Made by a program: the position numbers and the translations under genes. From positions 35,721,516 to 35,785,515 of the forward strand of contig NC_057766.1 in the NCBI RefSeq assembly GCF_010389155.1: 64,000 nt of DNA. The letters run 5' to 3'. This document shows, piece by piece, positions 13,067 to 24,827 of this stretch; the stretch's first letter is position 1, and every line of letters begins with the position of its first letter. The notes beneath the pieces are model-generated. The model was not told the DNA's origin, did no database searches, and saw nothing but the letters and a program-made list of their open reading frames with translations. Origin of the DNA: Erigeron canadensis (taxonomy: Eukaryota; Streptophyta; Magnoliopsida; Asterales; Asteraceae).

Positions 13067-13930
13067 GGTGGTAGGTCGACGGCGAATGTCATACGCGCCG
13101 CAACAACGCGCGTGATTTAGTGTTGGTGGGGGCTTGGATTTTTGAAAGAAAAAATTTGGACTTGAAATTGTTTGTTCTTATTTGTGCATTTTATTTTGGA
13201 ATTTTCCTTTTTTTTTTTTTATTGGAAGAATATTATATGCCTCATATATTTTAAAATATTATACTTTAGATAATTGTTATGTATAAAATATTATTTTTAA
13301 AAAGTTTGATAGATTATAGATGACAAATTCATTTGGCCATTTTTGTTTTTCTTGTCTGTATAATGCATAAATGTATTTCAAGACACAAGATTACGAGTGA
13401 TCTTTTGCATAAGTTACATTTTGGGTAAAAGAATTATGTATAGCAATAGTATGCTATAAACTTACTATTTAATTTGATTTTTTTTTAAATTCTTACATTT
13501 ATTGTTTTTTGTAATATGTAATATGTTAATATATTAATTTTTTATCTTTAACTAATTCAAATTTGTTTTAGCTAATTAATTTCATATTAGATGTAGAGTA
13601 TTAAGTCTTCCGGTGAACATGTTACAAGCTTGTCACTGGCTTGTAACCTCGTGACTTCATTAATAGCAAAGTGTCTTTTTCTCACCCCGAGGGAGTTTGT
13701 TTTAGTGAAGAAATTGTGGAGACGAGTAGATCATTTTGTGAAATATGCGTGTTTTCATGTTGATTAATCAAGAATAATAAAATTATTAAGAAAAAGATTA
13801 AAATTTAATACTCCTATAATGTTAGTACATTTTTTATTTGTTTTTTTTCTTGTTCACATTCTATTTAATTTTAAATGTTATTACATACAATAAACCTAAA
13901 ATTGTTGAGATGCTCGGATGAGATATGTCG
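13067..13930. other. Intergenic, ARMC8 promoter side
   Basis: The first ~130 bp upstream of the ARMC8 start are relatively GC-rich (CGACGGCG, CGCGCCGC, CAACGCGCG) and likely hold the core promoter and 5' UTR. The remainder is AT-rich with no feature seen. Confidence 0.4.
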
Positions 13931-13931
13931 T

Positions 13932-15145
13932 TATAGGGTTGTATTCATATGGATCCTTAAAAAATGGTGGAAACTAAGGGACTAATCTAAGTCATTGGAT
14001 CAACCATCATCAAAATCAAATCAAACATGATTGGTTACTCCGGTGAATTACTCCGACGACTGTGCAATCATATTTGATTGGTCAAGCCAATCAAGCTTGA
14101 TTTGTTACTCCGGCGGATTACTCCGACGACATTGTCCAATCATATTTGATTGGTCAAGCCAATCAAGCTTGATTGGTTACTCCGGCAGATTACTCCGGTG
14201 AATTACTCCGGCGACATTGTCCAATCATGTTTGATTGGTCAAGCCAAATCAAGCTTGATTGGTAATCACTAAGACACCAAGCCAAAGTCAACAATTTGTG
14301 TCTACTTGTTCTGCTACAGTGTTTTCATGTGATCGATCAGAGTCCGTTACAGTGATTATCAATTTTATTTTCATTTATTTTTATTAAAAAAAGAAGGAGA
14401 AAAAGGAAAAATATCAAAATTTTTGTTCATCTTCTCTCTTCAAATTCATCTTCGTTTTTCATCAAATCGAGCTGAAAATCATGAGGTTTTGTTCGCGGAC
14501 AAATTCTGAACATAATCATCTTTTCAATTTTTCGATTCGTCGAGTTTTGTTGACGGTTACAAATTCCGGCAACACTGTGATTTTTCCGGCGAGCTCGAAA
14601 ACAATGTTTATTGGCTAGGGTTTGTGCGAAATGTGTTTCCGAGTGATTTGGTACAAGTTTCATGCATCGAAGAAACAACAAAGCTATAGAGTTTTTTAAT
14701 TTTTCCGGTGAGTTTTTCAAGTTTCCCGGCGAGTATAAATCGGATTAATTTCTGGTCAGGGTTTGTTCGCGGTGTGATTGTGAGTGTTTTGGTGTAAGTG
14801 TGATGTTCTAACTCGAGATTTGAAGTTTTTCGGCGAAGTTGTATCGACGGAGAAGAAGGAGGAAGAGGTGGTGGTTGTATTGTCGGTCAGAGATAAAGGT
14901 GGAAATGGTGGTGGTTCAAGATCCTGTCACCGGAGATAAGATCGTCACCGGAAAAGCAGGGGAGCGAGAGAGACTCAGATTGTGTTTAGTGTGTGTGTGT
15001 GTGTGTTTGGTGGGGGGAATGAGACGAGGGGAGAGGGGGGGGGGAGATAAAGGGTGAGGATTTATTTTTGAGAAGATAATCCAATGACCAAGATTTGTCC
15101 CCTGATTTTCAAGGAAAATTCAAGACTCAAATGAACAAAACTATG
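13932..15145. mobile_element. Putative non-autonomous TIR element (~1.2 kb), degenerate ends
   Basis: The left end (about 13932-13998) and the reverse complement of the right end (about 15070-15145) share the ordered blocks GGGAC(T/A)AATCT, GTCATTGGAT and a GAAA-rich stretch with many mismatches. The interior carries a tandem repeat, an A/G-rich stretch, CCGGCGA-rich leader-like sequence, a (GT)n run near 14988-15005 and a G-run near 15035. No protein is recognised; ORFs at 14427-14720 (minus) and 14839-15057 (plus) look like chance frames. The end sequence GTCCCCTGATTTTCAAGG resembles the interior of the MITE at 37438. Confidence 0.4.
14029..14256 (+). repeat. Three tandem copies of a 70-86 bp unit
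   Basis: Copies at 14029-14098, 14099-14170 and 14171-14256. Each runs from GATTGGTTACTCCGG through ATTACTCCGRCGAC and TTTGATTGGTCAAGCC to AATCAAGCTT. The third carries an extra 14-bp ATTACTCCGGTGA-type insertion. Within each unit, GATTGGT and ACCAATC-like arms could pair. Confidence 0.8.
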
Positions 15146-15399
15146 TCGTAATATATAAAATTCCTAAAATTACTACTTTTGGTTCGCACAACTGCACAAG
15201 AAAAATTAGTAAGAAATATAACCTTCACCCAATGTCCAACTTTAAAATAGTAATAACAATATTCAATTCAATCAATTTTGGCTTTTTAAAAATAGGTGTA
15301 ATTTTTTTTTACACGGGGGTATGAATTATAAACTTCAACAACTACAAGGGCCACCAGCTGGAAGGTATCAACGCATATATAGTAACCATTTATATTTTC

Positions 15400-16130
15400 A
15401 TCACAAGATTTTAAACTTTCCCGGTCATCATATTCTAACTAACTTTCTCAACTGCAACAACACCACCCTCTGCCATCGGGTTACTCAACCCCATCAACCT
15501 TCATTCAAAATTGACTCCGGTCAACACTGACTCCTAAATCTTTCCAAGAAAGGTTAGAAATTTACAAGCTTTTGGTGTACATTTTTTCGGTTTATATGTT
15601 TTGATGGTTTCTTGATCATTTTCTTATGTTCTTGATTGCAATGTGTTTGTGGTATTTACTTTCTTGAATGTTATTGAAAGAATGTATTGTTACGGTATTA
15701 TAACCTTTCTTGTAGAGACGAAAATACGTCTATTTTGTTGATATGATGGCCTTTTTTTAAGTGGGTTCGCTTGGACTATGATATGGCTTTCGTATTATTT
15801 TGGGGATTTAGGTCGTTTTTCTGCAGTTCTTGGATTAACCGATCTGGAATTTGGTGTAGCTATATTAGAAGTTTCGATGGGATTCTTCAAGATTTCTCTA
15901 ATTTCTATTTTGAAATATGTTTAGTTCATAAATGTATCGGAAACTCTTTGAATAATTGTTTTCTTGATTGTTAATGCTATCTTGTTTAACTCTTTTCAAT
16001 AAATAGGGGACTAATTACTATTTTATGTTATTAAATGTATGTGTAGGTTAGTACAGTAGCATTGATTTGGATTAGAATCTTTATAAAGTTTATGATTATG
16101 ATTCTGTTATTGACTCAGACTGTTTCTTGA
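15400..16130 (+). promoter_or_regulatory. 5' leader exon and leader intron of the first CCCH gene
   Basis: A C-rich leader (about 15400-15553) ends at a donor (AAGAAAG|GTTAGA). An acceptor-like TTGACTCAG lies ~20 nt upstream of the start codon near 16117. The second CCCH gene has the same arrangement with similar sequence: a CCCGGTCATC leader, and TTTATAAAGTTTATGATT...GACTCAG before the start. A leader intron of ~560 bp, conserved between the two genes, is therefore likely. Confidence 0.6.
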
Positions 16131-16136
16131 AGAAGA

Positions 16137-17159
16137 ATGCATAACTCCAAGATTCCATGGGCTCTCTCATCTGGAAATATGAATGATTTAACGAATACAG
16201 TCGAACTCGAGTTATCTTTTGCAAATTTGCTAAAACGTGCGGCTGAGAACGATGAAAATGGATTCAATCTGTTAATGGATCGTATTGGTTCTGCTATTTA
16301 TGAAATGGGAGTTTGGTATGGGGTTAAAAACAGTTCTGATCCACTGATGTCGACTATGCATAGAACCCCATTGATGATGGCTGCAAGTTATGGGAGTCTT
16401 GATGTTTTGAAGTTTATACTTTCTGTATCAGAATCTAACGTAAATGAGATTTATGGCAAGGATAATACAACCGCCCTTCACTGTGCTGCTTCGAGTGGTT
16501 CTCATAATGCTATTAAAGTTGTCGAAACCTTGTTAGCCTTTAACGCTAATCCTAAGTTGGTTGATGGTGAGGGACGTCTCCCTGTTGATGTCGTTTACAT
16601 GCCAGACGAGTTACAGTGGTCAAAGTTTGTGATTAAAAATATACTTGCAGAAGAAAGTGAGAAGAAAGAGTATCAGGTTGACCCTCCTTTTTCAGATTTA
16701 AACAGTGATATATGTTCAAGTGATGACTTTCGGATGTTTTCATACAAGATCTATCCGTGTGCACGAGCTGGCATATCACATGACCGGACCCAATGCCCAT
16801 TTTATCATTCTGCAGGATATGAAAGAAGACGTGACCCACATGAATTTCGTTATAGGAGTGACCTATGTTTCAGTTTCTTGAAACGGCGACAGTGTTGTTC
16901 AGGAGATAATTGTATGTTTTCTCATGGGTATTATGAAAGGGGGTTGCACCCAGAACTATACAGGACTAAGTTTTGTCGAAATACAGAATCATGTAAACGA
17001 AAGGTCTGTTTCTATGCCCACACACAGCAAGAACTTCGTTCGCGATATGCTGCAGCAATGTCTGCCATTCCATCACCACGAGTTTGGGCTTCTCCCAGGG
17101 TCATTCCAACTCATGCAGACAGACCCTCCTCATCAGCAGAAGATACCAGGTTCAAGTGA
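16137..17159 (+). CDS. Ankyrin + tandem CCCH zinc-finger (RR-TZF) protein, C-terminally short copy
   Basis: Single coding exon, 340 residues. Residues ~70-165 are ankyrin repeats (HRTPLMMAASYGSLDVLKFIL, then NTTALHCAASSGS). An RR region (C-X6-H-X4-C-X3-H) follows, then two CCCH fingers: C-X8-C-X5-C-X3-H, a 16-residue linker, and C-X5-C-X4-C-X3-H. All finger ligands are present. In the plant family (Arabidopsis TZF7-11 type) these proteins bind RNA, act in mRNA decay or stress responses, and shuttle between cytoplasm and nucleus. The paralogue at 26856 is 518 residues. This copy stops ~35 residues after the last finger and lacks the whole Pro/Ser-rich C-terminal half. The RR motif has six rather than five residues between its first Cys and His. 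Either a divergent functional copy or one on the way to becoming a pseudogene. Confidence 0.9.
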   Translation: MHNSKIPWALSSGNMNDLTNTVELELSFANLLKRAAENDENGFNLLMDRIGSAIYEMGVWYGVKNSSDPLMSTMHRTPLMMAASYGSLDVLKFILSVSESNVNEIYGKDNTTALHCAASSGSHNAIKVVETLLAFNANPKLVDGEGRLPVDVVYMPDELQWSKFVIKNILAEESEKKEYQVDPPFSDLNSDICSSDDFRMFSYKIYPCARAGISHDRTQCPFYHSAGYERRRDPHEFRYRSDLCFSFLKRRQCCSGDNCMFSHGYYERGLHPELYRTKFCRNTESCKRKVCFYAHTQQELRSRYAAAMSAIPSPRVWASPRVIPTHADRPSSSAEDTRFK

Positions 17160-19552
17160 TAACAACACCAATCCGATTCCACAAATTGAAGTCTGAAGAT
17201 AAGATAAAGTTGCATTTATTTATCAAGTTTAAGCACAAACTTTGAAACGTCTAGTTGGCTTTCTCTGATGATTTTTACAAATGATATAGTCTGGAAATAT
17301 TAGATGTATACCGTAAAAAGTAGCTATATGTGACAGTAGATTGTAAAAGCAATTGAGTGTCAACTGGTTGTTGCATTTAAAAATAATATGAAGCAATTGA
17401 GTGTTATAGACTTAAAGGCCTTCAATTCTTAGCCTCTAATTAGCTAGAGTCAGTTTTATCTCTTGTATGGTATTTTCTATCTAGACATTTGATACAGTTT
17501 ATGACACAAAAGGAAAATTAATTGCTTGGGGTTGGGCCTAAACGGGTTGGCAGGTCAAACAGATCCTACTCTCCAACCCGTTGAATAAACATGACGTGTT
17601 AGGATTGGGATTTGGAGTGTGGTTAAAGACTTAATGAGCCAACCTGCCAACCCGTTAAATTTTGAAGTTTTTTCATTCTTGTAACTTCTCTTTAAAATGT
17701 AGGAGTATCTTATTGTGGCCATCAACTGATTCCTTTATTAGTATTTCTTAAAGAACTTTATGCAAATCAGCAAATATGTGGATCACATCAGATACTTGAA
17801 TGCTAGGAGCTAAAAGTCTTGTATATTTGAGCAACTTAAAACCAAAACCAAATCCAAATTCAAGTAGAGATTTCATGTTTCTAAAGCACAGATTTTAAGG
17901 GTTTGAATCAAACATGAATCATTTATTACATGATGGTAAGATAAGATAACATAGTTTTGATTGTTTACATGCTCAATTTTAGTCAAGATTTTACCGTCTC
18001 CATAACTCCATTATATCACAATGTAAAAAAATTCAAGTTTAAACAGGTTTACATGCTGACATGTCAATCCATTTTGTCCTCTTAGTCTGTTTGACCCGTT
18101 TATATGAAGAGATTTATGGGTCGTGTGCAGGTCAAAAGCAGACAATGTTGTTTCTGTTCTTAGACGTTTTAAGGTTGCTTCATCTTATAATTACCTTATG
18201 TTATTCTCGATTTAACTATCTACCCATTACCCAAGTGATGTTGTTCAAAGGAAAAAAATCTACCCAGCTGCTACAGGTCAAAGGGTGATGGTGGTTTTAT
18301 AACTTCGATTTAGTAATACATACATAATTAGCTTAAGTTTTCCCTCGGCTTTGTTGGGGTAAGAAATAGATTTTCTCATATATAAATATCTGATGATTAC
18401 ATAATCGTTGACCAACATAGAACGTTTAGTCACCAAGGGTTGACAGACTTCACAGCCTTCAGTCAACAGCAGATAGATACAAACAGATGATATACGAAAT
18501 CAGCATAGATCGCTTTAGAAAATCATAATCATACAGATACTTCTACACATAAGTTTCACTCCTAAGCTTCTTTGCCGTCTCACTAGTCCATGACAGTGGG
18601 AAAATTTTACTGTCACAGCTCACAACTTACGACATACATTTAGGTCTAGCTAATGACTGTAAGCTAGCAATATTAGTAGATGTAGCTTTCAATCAAGTAT
18701 ATATTTGTAAATTCAGATTCAATGGTATGAAGATAAAGAAATGTCACAATTATTTTTGGAGTTGGTTGTTGCTGTCTTTCTACAAATGGAACCTGTTATA
18801 CTACATATGATGTGTTCTTTATTGTGGGATTTTGTGATGACAAATGAAACTGTTAAGATGTCATACTTTTCCAGTTGGCTAGCGCCTCGAGCCCATGACA
18901 TGACCAGTTGTAGTGCAATGAAAACTATAGCATCATTGCGGCAACTTGTCACTTTGATCAAAGATTACTAATCACATAATCAAACATTACAATAAAATGT
19001 AAAATAACAGGAAATAAAAAACTAAGCATGATTAGCAAGATATGCAGGGATAAATAGAATTCTATCCTACATTCCTACTAATAAAAGTTAAAAGCCATGG
19101 AATTCTTAGCCCATCTACAGAACCTAAATAAGCCCAAAAATAACCTGGCCCAAATTATAGTCTATCTTGTAAGTTACATCTGGTGTAGGCCTTACAAAAT
19201 CTATATGGCAGGATTATGGAAGTAGTGTTGGAAAATAGACATCAAGTCTTGTTTACAAAGCAATTTTGTCGATATAAAACTTTGCATTAGAACTTCAAAT
19301 TTTGTAAGCTTATACACTATCTCATATTTCATTAGTATATATGAAGTGATTGATGTGTATATGTAAAGATTCTTTTGATTCCTATATGAGCAACCAATGT
19401 TGTTTGTACATATTAAGTTAGGTTAGTCTTTAACTTGTTATCCCTTAGGTTAGTTTTTTTTTATTTTTTTATAACAACGTATTATATACTTCTATGATTC
19501 TATCTATTATCAACAGCTTGATCATATTAAGAATTTACATTGAAGTTTCATC
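17160..19552. other. Intergenic, dispersed repeat fragments
   Basis: No gene. The part at 17530-17660 has the 'gggttggcaggtcaaac / ccaacccgtt' composition of a dispersed repeat. The part at 18400-18620 resembles part of ARMC8 intron 1 (about 12160-12320), including a shared 'CACTAGTCCATG' block. Confidence 0.4.
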
Positions 19553-19653
19553 ACAATACCAAAATTGCTAGTTAGAAAAACTACACTAACATTCAACTAC
19601 ATCTCATGCGAATTGACCTATCCTAGTCAGTTAGTCACATTAGTATTCAACAT

Positions 19654-20438
19654 TGGTGTTGAATTATATAACAATTTATCAAATCAAATCATAAAGCACG
19701 CAGTGGAATATAAATTCTATATAGTTAATTAATTAACCAAGAGAGAATACGTGTATCTAAAATTGGAGAGAATAGAGCAAAAAACCTTTATAATAAGGTT
19801 TAAATTAAACCTCTCTACGATCGCACACACAACATTGGAATGTATGTATGCTAGTACCTTGATCACGAACCAAACAACCCTTTGTTAATGTCGAAACCGA
19901 AACTCAAAACACTTTGTAGCCTTCGAACAAAGCAGCCACCAACAAACAATTCTATTGTTTATTATATAAGAAAATGTTCCACAATTAGAACATATAATAA
20001 TATGAGTTTTACGGATGAAAAGCAAAAACCAATTTTTTTTGTTTTTCTTTGTTCAACTGAAGGAAAAGAGCGAAGAGGAGAGGAGAGTTTTTCTTATGAA
20101 TTAAATGAATAAACCCTAAAGAATTAAACCAATATATATAGGGATTTAATTAGGGTTTAATAGCTTGGTGACCAAGTTAATCAAGGCCCCAAAAACCCTT
20201 TCAAAACCAGCCCCCTTAATTAGGAAACTTCTAGAATCTCCTAATAACAAATCAAGTCCTCCTTTAACTAACGCCGTTAACTAGTAACCGTTAGTTTTTC
20301 GTGATCTAATTAATCAATAAATTACATTTAATATATTAATTAATTATAGTTACATTCATGTTGAAGTGTGACCCGTAGGCTTAAATACTTTCCGGACATA
20401 CGTTCATTTTACGTGATCATATTCTAATAATTGTCACC
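19654..20438. mobile_element. 785-bp insertion with imperfect terminal inverted repeats (possible solo LTR)
   Basis: It is absent from copy B of the surrounding duplication, where ...ATTCAACAT runs directly into ATCACAAAATAAC. The ends are TGGTGTTGAATTAT and AATAATTGTCACC, a ~13-bp imperfect inverted repeat. The interior has no coding frame. It contains 'GTGTGACCCGTAGGCTTAA' near the right end, a motif I associate with plant LTR-type repeats. An LTR beginning at TGTTGA and ending in TCA is possible; no 5-bp duplication is evident. A deletion from copy B is the alternative. Confidence 0.55.
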
Positions 20439-20596
20439 ATCACAAAATAACATTCTATATATCAATCCTCCATTTATATAAAGGGATATACATTTGAAAT
20501 CCTTAAACCAAGTCAAATACACACAATAAATCCTTTCACTAAAAAAAACAGGCCACATACCCCGACCACGGAATATTCGGTAACCCGACCACCCCT

Positions 20597-20722
20597 CTTT
20601 AGGAGCGACTGTCGCTCCTAAAGGGTCGACCCATTTATTGCTCACGGATACCTATGCATATACCTGTTGGAACCGTTGACCCGTCAAACCCCTTTTTAGG
20701 AGCGACTGTCGCTCCTAAAGGG
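20597..20722. repeat. Left pair of palindromes of the MULE
   Basis: The first is 20597-20623, a perfect 13+1+13 palindrome (CTTTAGGAGCGAC-T and complement). The second is centred on 20707 with the same core and CCTTTTT/AAAGGGG outer arms. Half copies (TTTAGGAGCGACC, TTTAGGAACGACC) follow near 20864 and 20893. Confidence 0.9.
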
Positions 20723-21443
20723 GTGCCTCGAAAAAATTAATATATTCTTTCTCTGTACCGATCCATCCCTTTATTCATTCTCTTCTCCCTTTCTCTTCTC
20801 CATTCCAACCGATCCAACCCCCCTCTCCCCCATATTTTCCGGTCAAGATATTCCGGTGAGGCTTTAGGAGCGACCCAATTTTTCAGTGAGGCTTTAGGAA
20901 CGACCCGTCGTTACCCCTTTCGTAAACGCAACGTTGAAGTAAGTTTTTATTTTTTTATTTTATTTCGTATCTATTAATTTGCTATATAGTATATGTATTA
21001 GTTTGATGTTATTCTTGTTATGCATAGATGTATTAGGATCGATCTTATATGCCCATAGATTTAACGTATTGTATACGCCCATAGATTTAATGTATTGTTG
21101 TTCTTGTGTTCTTGTTGTTGTTCTTGTTTTTGTTATGTAAAAATGTTTGTAAAAAAGTGTAAAAAATATAAAATGTAAAAAAAGTGTATTACATAGTATA
21201 TAAAAAAATATATTTAAAAAAAAGTTTATAAAAGTTTGTACTAGAAAATGTTTGTATTAGAAAATATAAAAATGTATAAATATAAAAGGTATTAAAACAT
21301 AAGTATAAAAAGATATTAAAACATATATTGAAAAAGTAGTAGTACAAAAGTCATATAAAAAATTAAGTTAAAAAAAAAGTAGTTAAAAAAGTTGATATAA
21401 AAAGTATTATAATACGTGTATTATTTATGTAGATATAAGAAAA

Positions 21444-22890
21444 ATGCTAGGAGCTCACGGCGGTGACGGCGATGGAAACGATCCGCACCGATCGTGGTGG
21501 AAGAAAATAACAGGCTGCAAAAACAGCGGTAAAAAAATTGACTTTACATTAAATTTAGTTATGCATTGAAATAATTGTATTCTTATCGTTTAAAGTAACT
21601 TATTTATGTTATTGTTACCTATTGGTTTTGTAGGGTCGAAGAAAACACCACCACCACCAAGAGGGGCAGCCAAACATCTAAACCTTGAGGCTGCCTTCAA
21701 GAAAAATGGAGGCCTGTTACCCATGTACTTCGATTACAAATCAAAGACCTTTCAGTCGATCGGGGACTACGGGGCTATGTACAAATCTTTGTTAGGCTCA
21801 TTGATCGGAGATGTCCCCCAGTACTACGAGTCATGGGACGATGTGCCTGAGTCTCTGAGGGACAATATCTTGGAGGAAATACAGGTTAGAATATGTTTCT
21901 TTTTATATTTTTTTACTTAATATGTTTTACAATGATAACCCCGAAAATGCTAACTTGTATTTGTAAACAATGTAGCGCTGGTTTGCGATGGACCAGTACT
22001 TAGAGCTTGATGAGGACGACCCCACCCGGAAGGCAGCAAAACAGGCTTTCCGTGCTGATGCAGCTAGCATATATAGGCAGAGAAAGTCAAAATTCAAATC
22101 TCAGCATTTTACAGCACGGGGGGTGTAGGCGCAGCAGATACCCTGCAGACAGCACCGCCAGCTGGTATGGACCCGGAAGAGTGGGGAAAACTATTGCGTT
22201 TCTATACGAGGGATGACCGGGTCAAGCGGGCCGAGACAAACAAGACAAACCGGTCCAAACAGGCGGTGGGGACTCAGGGTCGGCGATCTATTTCTCTTGC
22301 CCACGATCGGGCGTTGGTACGTTTGGTTTTAACAAAAGTATACAATTCTTGTGTTTTTTTTATGCTAATTATTTGACTTGTTTGCAGGCCAAGCACCATA
22401 ATGAAAAGAAGGAGGGGCCACCGCCCACGTGGGAGTCGACTTGGGCGGCAACCTACAGACTACAACCTCCGGAAGTTGCGGTATATACATAACTTTAAGT
22501 TAAATTACTTTTAATTACTGCTCCATTTATTAAACTTACCTTACTATTTATATGCAGTCCCGTCTGGAAGCTGCGCAGGTGAGACATTCACAGGATCCTG
22601 CACCGACACCTCCAACCCAGTTGTTCCCGGAAGCGTTTGGATCGCGATCGGGACATCAGCGCGGACTAGGGAGGATTCTCAGGGGTTTCGGATCCCATGA
22701 TTTCCCTGTTGAGTTGCCGCAACCACATTATGGACCTCCGGAAGGCCAATCGGCGCATTATGGACCTCCATCAGGGGAATTTGGTAGCTTGTCGGATATG
22801 AGTGGATTTTTTAGTGGAACAGGCTCTGTATCCGGACCAGGTGTGGGTGATGATAATGCCGGTGAGGACGACGACGGTTCCGGTGATTAG
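21444..22890 (+). pseudogene. Plant transposase-like protein (resembles Transposase_24 / En-Spm type), frameshifted
   Basis: Proposed exons: 21444-21528, 21634-21884, 21975-~22318, ~22388-22480 and ~22557-22890. All borders have GT-AG signals. Landmarks are a Pro-rich start, then RKAAKQAFRADAASIYRQRK, then DPEEWGKLLRFYT, NKTNRSKQAVG, and HNEKKEGPPPTWESTW. The tail is Gly/Pro-rich with two HYGPP repeats and ends in acidic residues. The order of a YK-rich block, a WxxLxxF block, an NKxNR block and an EK...P...W block recalls the plant Transposase_24 (Ptta/En-Spm) family; this is recognition by eye. The frame breaks at a run of six G (22118-22123): one more G would restore it. It converges on the MULE transposase gene, in the position mudrB takes in MuDR. 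Confidence 0.6.
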
Positions 22891-22939
22891 ACTTTTTTTA
22901 TTTGTACGAAGTATGGACATTTTTATAAATACAGTTTGT

Positions 22940-24436
22940 ACGAGTGCCACACGCACGACGAACCCTTCTTCGAGCGTCGACCTCAAGCACTGTAACACCC
23001 ATGTGTATGCTGCATGTTGCTCATTTTCAATAAGTGCGTGCGCAATGCTGAATGTCTTGCCAGTTGGAGTGACACCCACAATCTCAACAAGCGGCATGTT
23101 GTAAACGTTGGTTTTATACGTGGCGTCTATTTCAATGATCCAAGGAAATGCACGCCATATGTTAAGTGATGTAGGATGTACGAAAAAGAGATTGGTCAAA
23201 CATCCGGTTTTGCTATCCGTCGTGTACTGATACGTGTACTGATGGTCAGATAGTAATTGGAGCACGATCTGCAACGGGTAAACAACCAAAGTATAAGGAA
23301 GTCGTATTTTTAAAAAAAATAAACATATAGTTATACGATCCACATGCAGGTATGTTTCTTATTTCACCTGCATTCGAGTTTCCCCTCGTTGTTGGGCGTG
23401 CTTTAGCCGGTGTTACCGCAGGTAGTTAGAAATGTCTTGTGAACGGGTCAAGATGCCGGGAAATGCATCCTTCAATTGGTCCCTTATGCTATTTGGCCCA
23501 AAACCTAGCAACGCCTTTTCGTCCACAAATTCTTTTTGAACATCGGTTAGTCGTCTTGCGTACGCAATACCTTCCAAATTACGAGCTGATGGATGGTTAT
23601 GTCGGTGATCTATAACTTCAACTCACCAACTATGGTCCTTTGTCAGACAGCCTACCAATTTGAATGGACAGTCAATTTTGGTACTCCCTTTGGGTGCCCC
23701 GGTTGACCGCTTATCTTTTTTTTCACCACGGTTGCAAATAAGGACCACCTTTTTAACTTCTCCGCCTTTTGTGGCATTTGATCTTCGTGTTACTAACACA
23801 TAACCAAGCTCCTTTGCCGTTCTTTGAGCCCAGTCTACCAAATCTATGTGTGTGTCAAACACCTGAAATATTTTATACACTTTTTTTAATACACTTTTTA
23901 TACACTTTTAATTTTACTTTTTATATACTTTTTTATAATTAGATTTTATATGCACTTTTTTATAATACATTTTTTTTAATACACTATTTTATATACTTTT
24001 TTATAATCCACTTTCTTATACACTTTTTATAATACACTTTTTATACACTTTTTTATAATACACTTTTTTATACACTTTTTTTTTTAACAATTTTTCAATA
24101 GCCTTTGTTAATCTACATTTTTACGTACATTTTTTAATATGTTTTTATAAACAATTTTTTATCCGTAGTTTTAATAATTAGTTTTCTTACATACTTTTAT
24201 AGCAACAAATCTAATGAATAATAACAAAATACAATTACTCACAAAATAACAACACAAAAAATGAAAAGGTTGGATTATATACATACCTCTTTGGTATAAA
24301 AAACATCGTGATCGTAATCAAATTCAGCACGGACATCTGGGGATTCAAATTCGTCATCGGGCTCTTCGTACACAAACTCGTCATTTACACCTTCCGGCGC
24401 ATTTGGATTTAAGAAAATTTCCTCCAAGCAATCCAT
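22940..24436 (-). pseudogene. MULE transposase (FAR1-like DNA-binding + MULE domain), truncated and with stops
   Basis: Exon 1 is 24287-24436 (50 codons, acidic, starts MDCLEEIFLNPN). Exon 2 is 23368-23862 and carries a FAR1-type zinc-binding segment: ...DWAQRTAKELGY, KVVLICNRG, STKIDCPFKLVG, then a DHRHNHPSA block. Exon 3 starts at 23278 and carries the MULE catalytic N-terminal part (WIIEIDATYKTNVYNMPL, then VEIVGVTPTGKTFSIA). Exon 2 has an in-frame TGA (23623-23625) and a TAA (23413-23415). Exon 3 loses family similarity near 22950, so the second Asp, the Glu and the SWIM finger are missing. The first catalytic Asp is visible. It cannot make an active transposase. Confidence 0.8.
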
Positions 24437-24683
24437 CTAAAATAATAAAAACACTTATCAGTAATATCTATACTTACTATACTTTATATCCAAAAACGAC
24501 CGAATGAGTTTGAATAAATGAAAACAGAAACATTATGAAGTGTAAAAGTGAGCAAATTCAAATGAGGAATGTGTAGATTATGAAGTGTAAAAGTGAGCAA
24601 ATGAAATGCCTCGATCGATCGAACTTTTAAAGGGAATATGAATCGTCACGGGGAAACAAAAACATTATAGGGGCAAATAGTTA

Positions 24684-24827
24684 GATTCGAACCTACTACC
24701 CCTTTAGGAGCGACAGTCGCTCCTAAAGGGGTGGTAGGTTCGAATCGTACATAACATTTGTCGTATGCTGTCGCCCGTTGTCGTATCCTACTACCCCTTT
24801 AGGAGCGACAGTCGCTCCAAAAGGGGT
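24684..24827. repeat. Right pair of palindromes of the MULE
   Basis: The inner one (24684-24751) is a long near-perfect palindrome of ~68 bp. Its arms begin GATTCGAACCTAC, continue through ACCCCTTTAGGAGCGAC, and meet at a single A. The outer one (24793-24827) has the same ACCCCTTTAGGAGCGAC core with one mismatch in the right arm. Confidence 0.9.

Noticed and set aside
14029..14256. CRISPR-like array
   Set aside because: Plant nuclear context; units are contiguous without unique spacers.
16924..17196. 90-codon frame overlapping the end of the first CCCH gene
   Set aside because: Out-of-phase shadow. It was considered as a frameshifted continuation of the C terminus, but it shows no similarity to the paralogue's C-terminal half.
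18719..18971. Overlapping frames of ~75-80 codons on both strands
   Set aside because: Repeat-derived intergenic sequence; no conserved motif.
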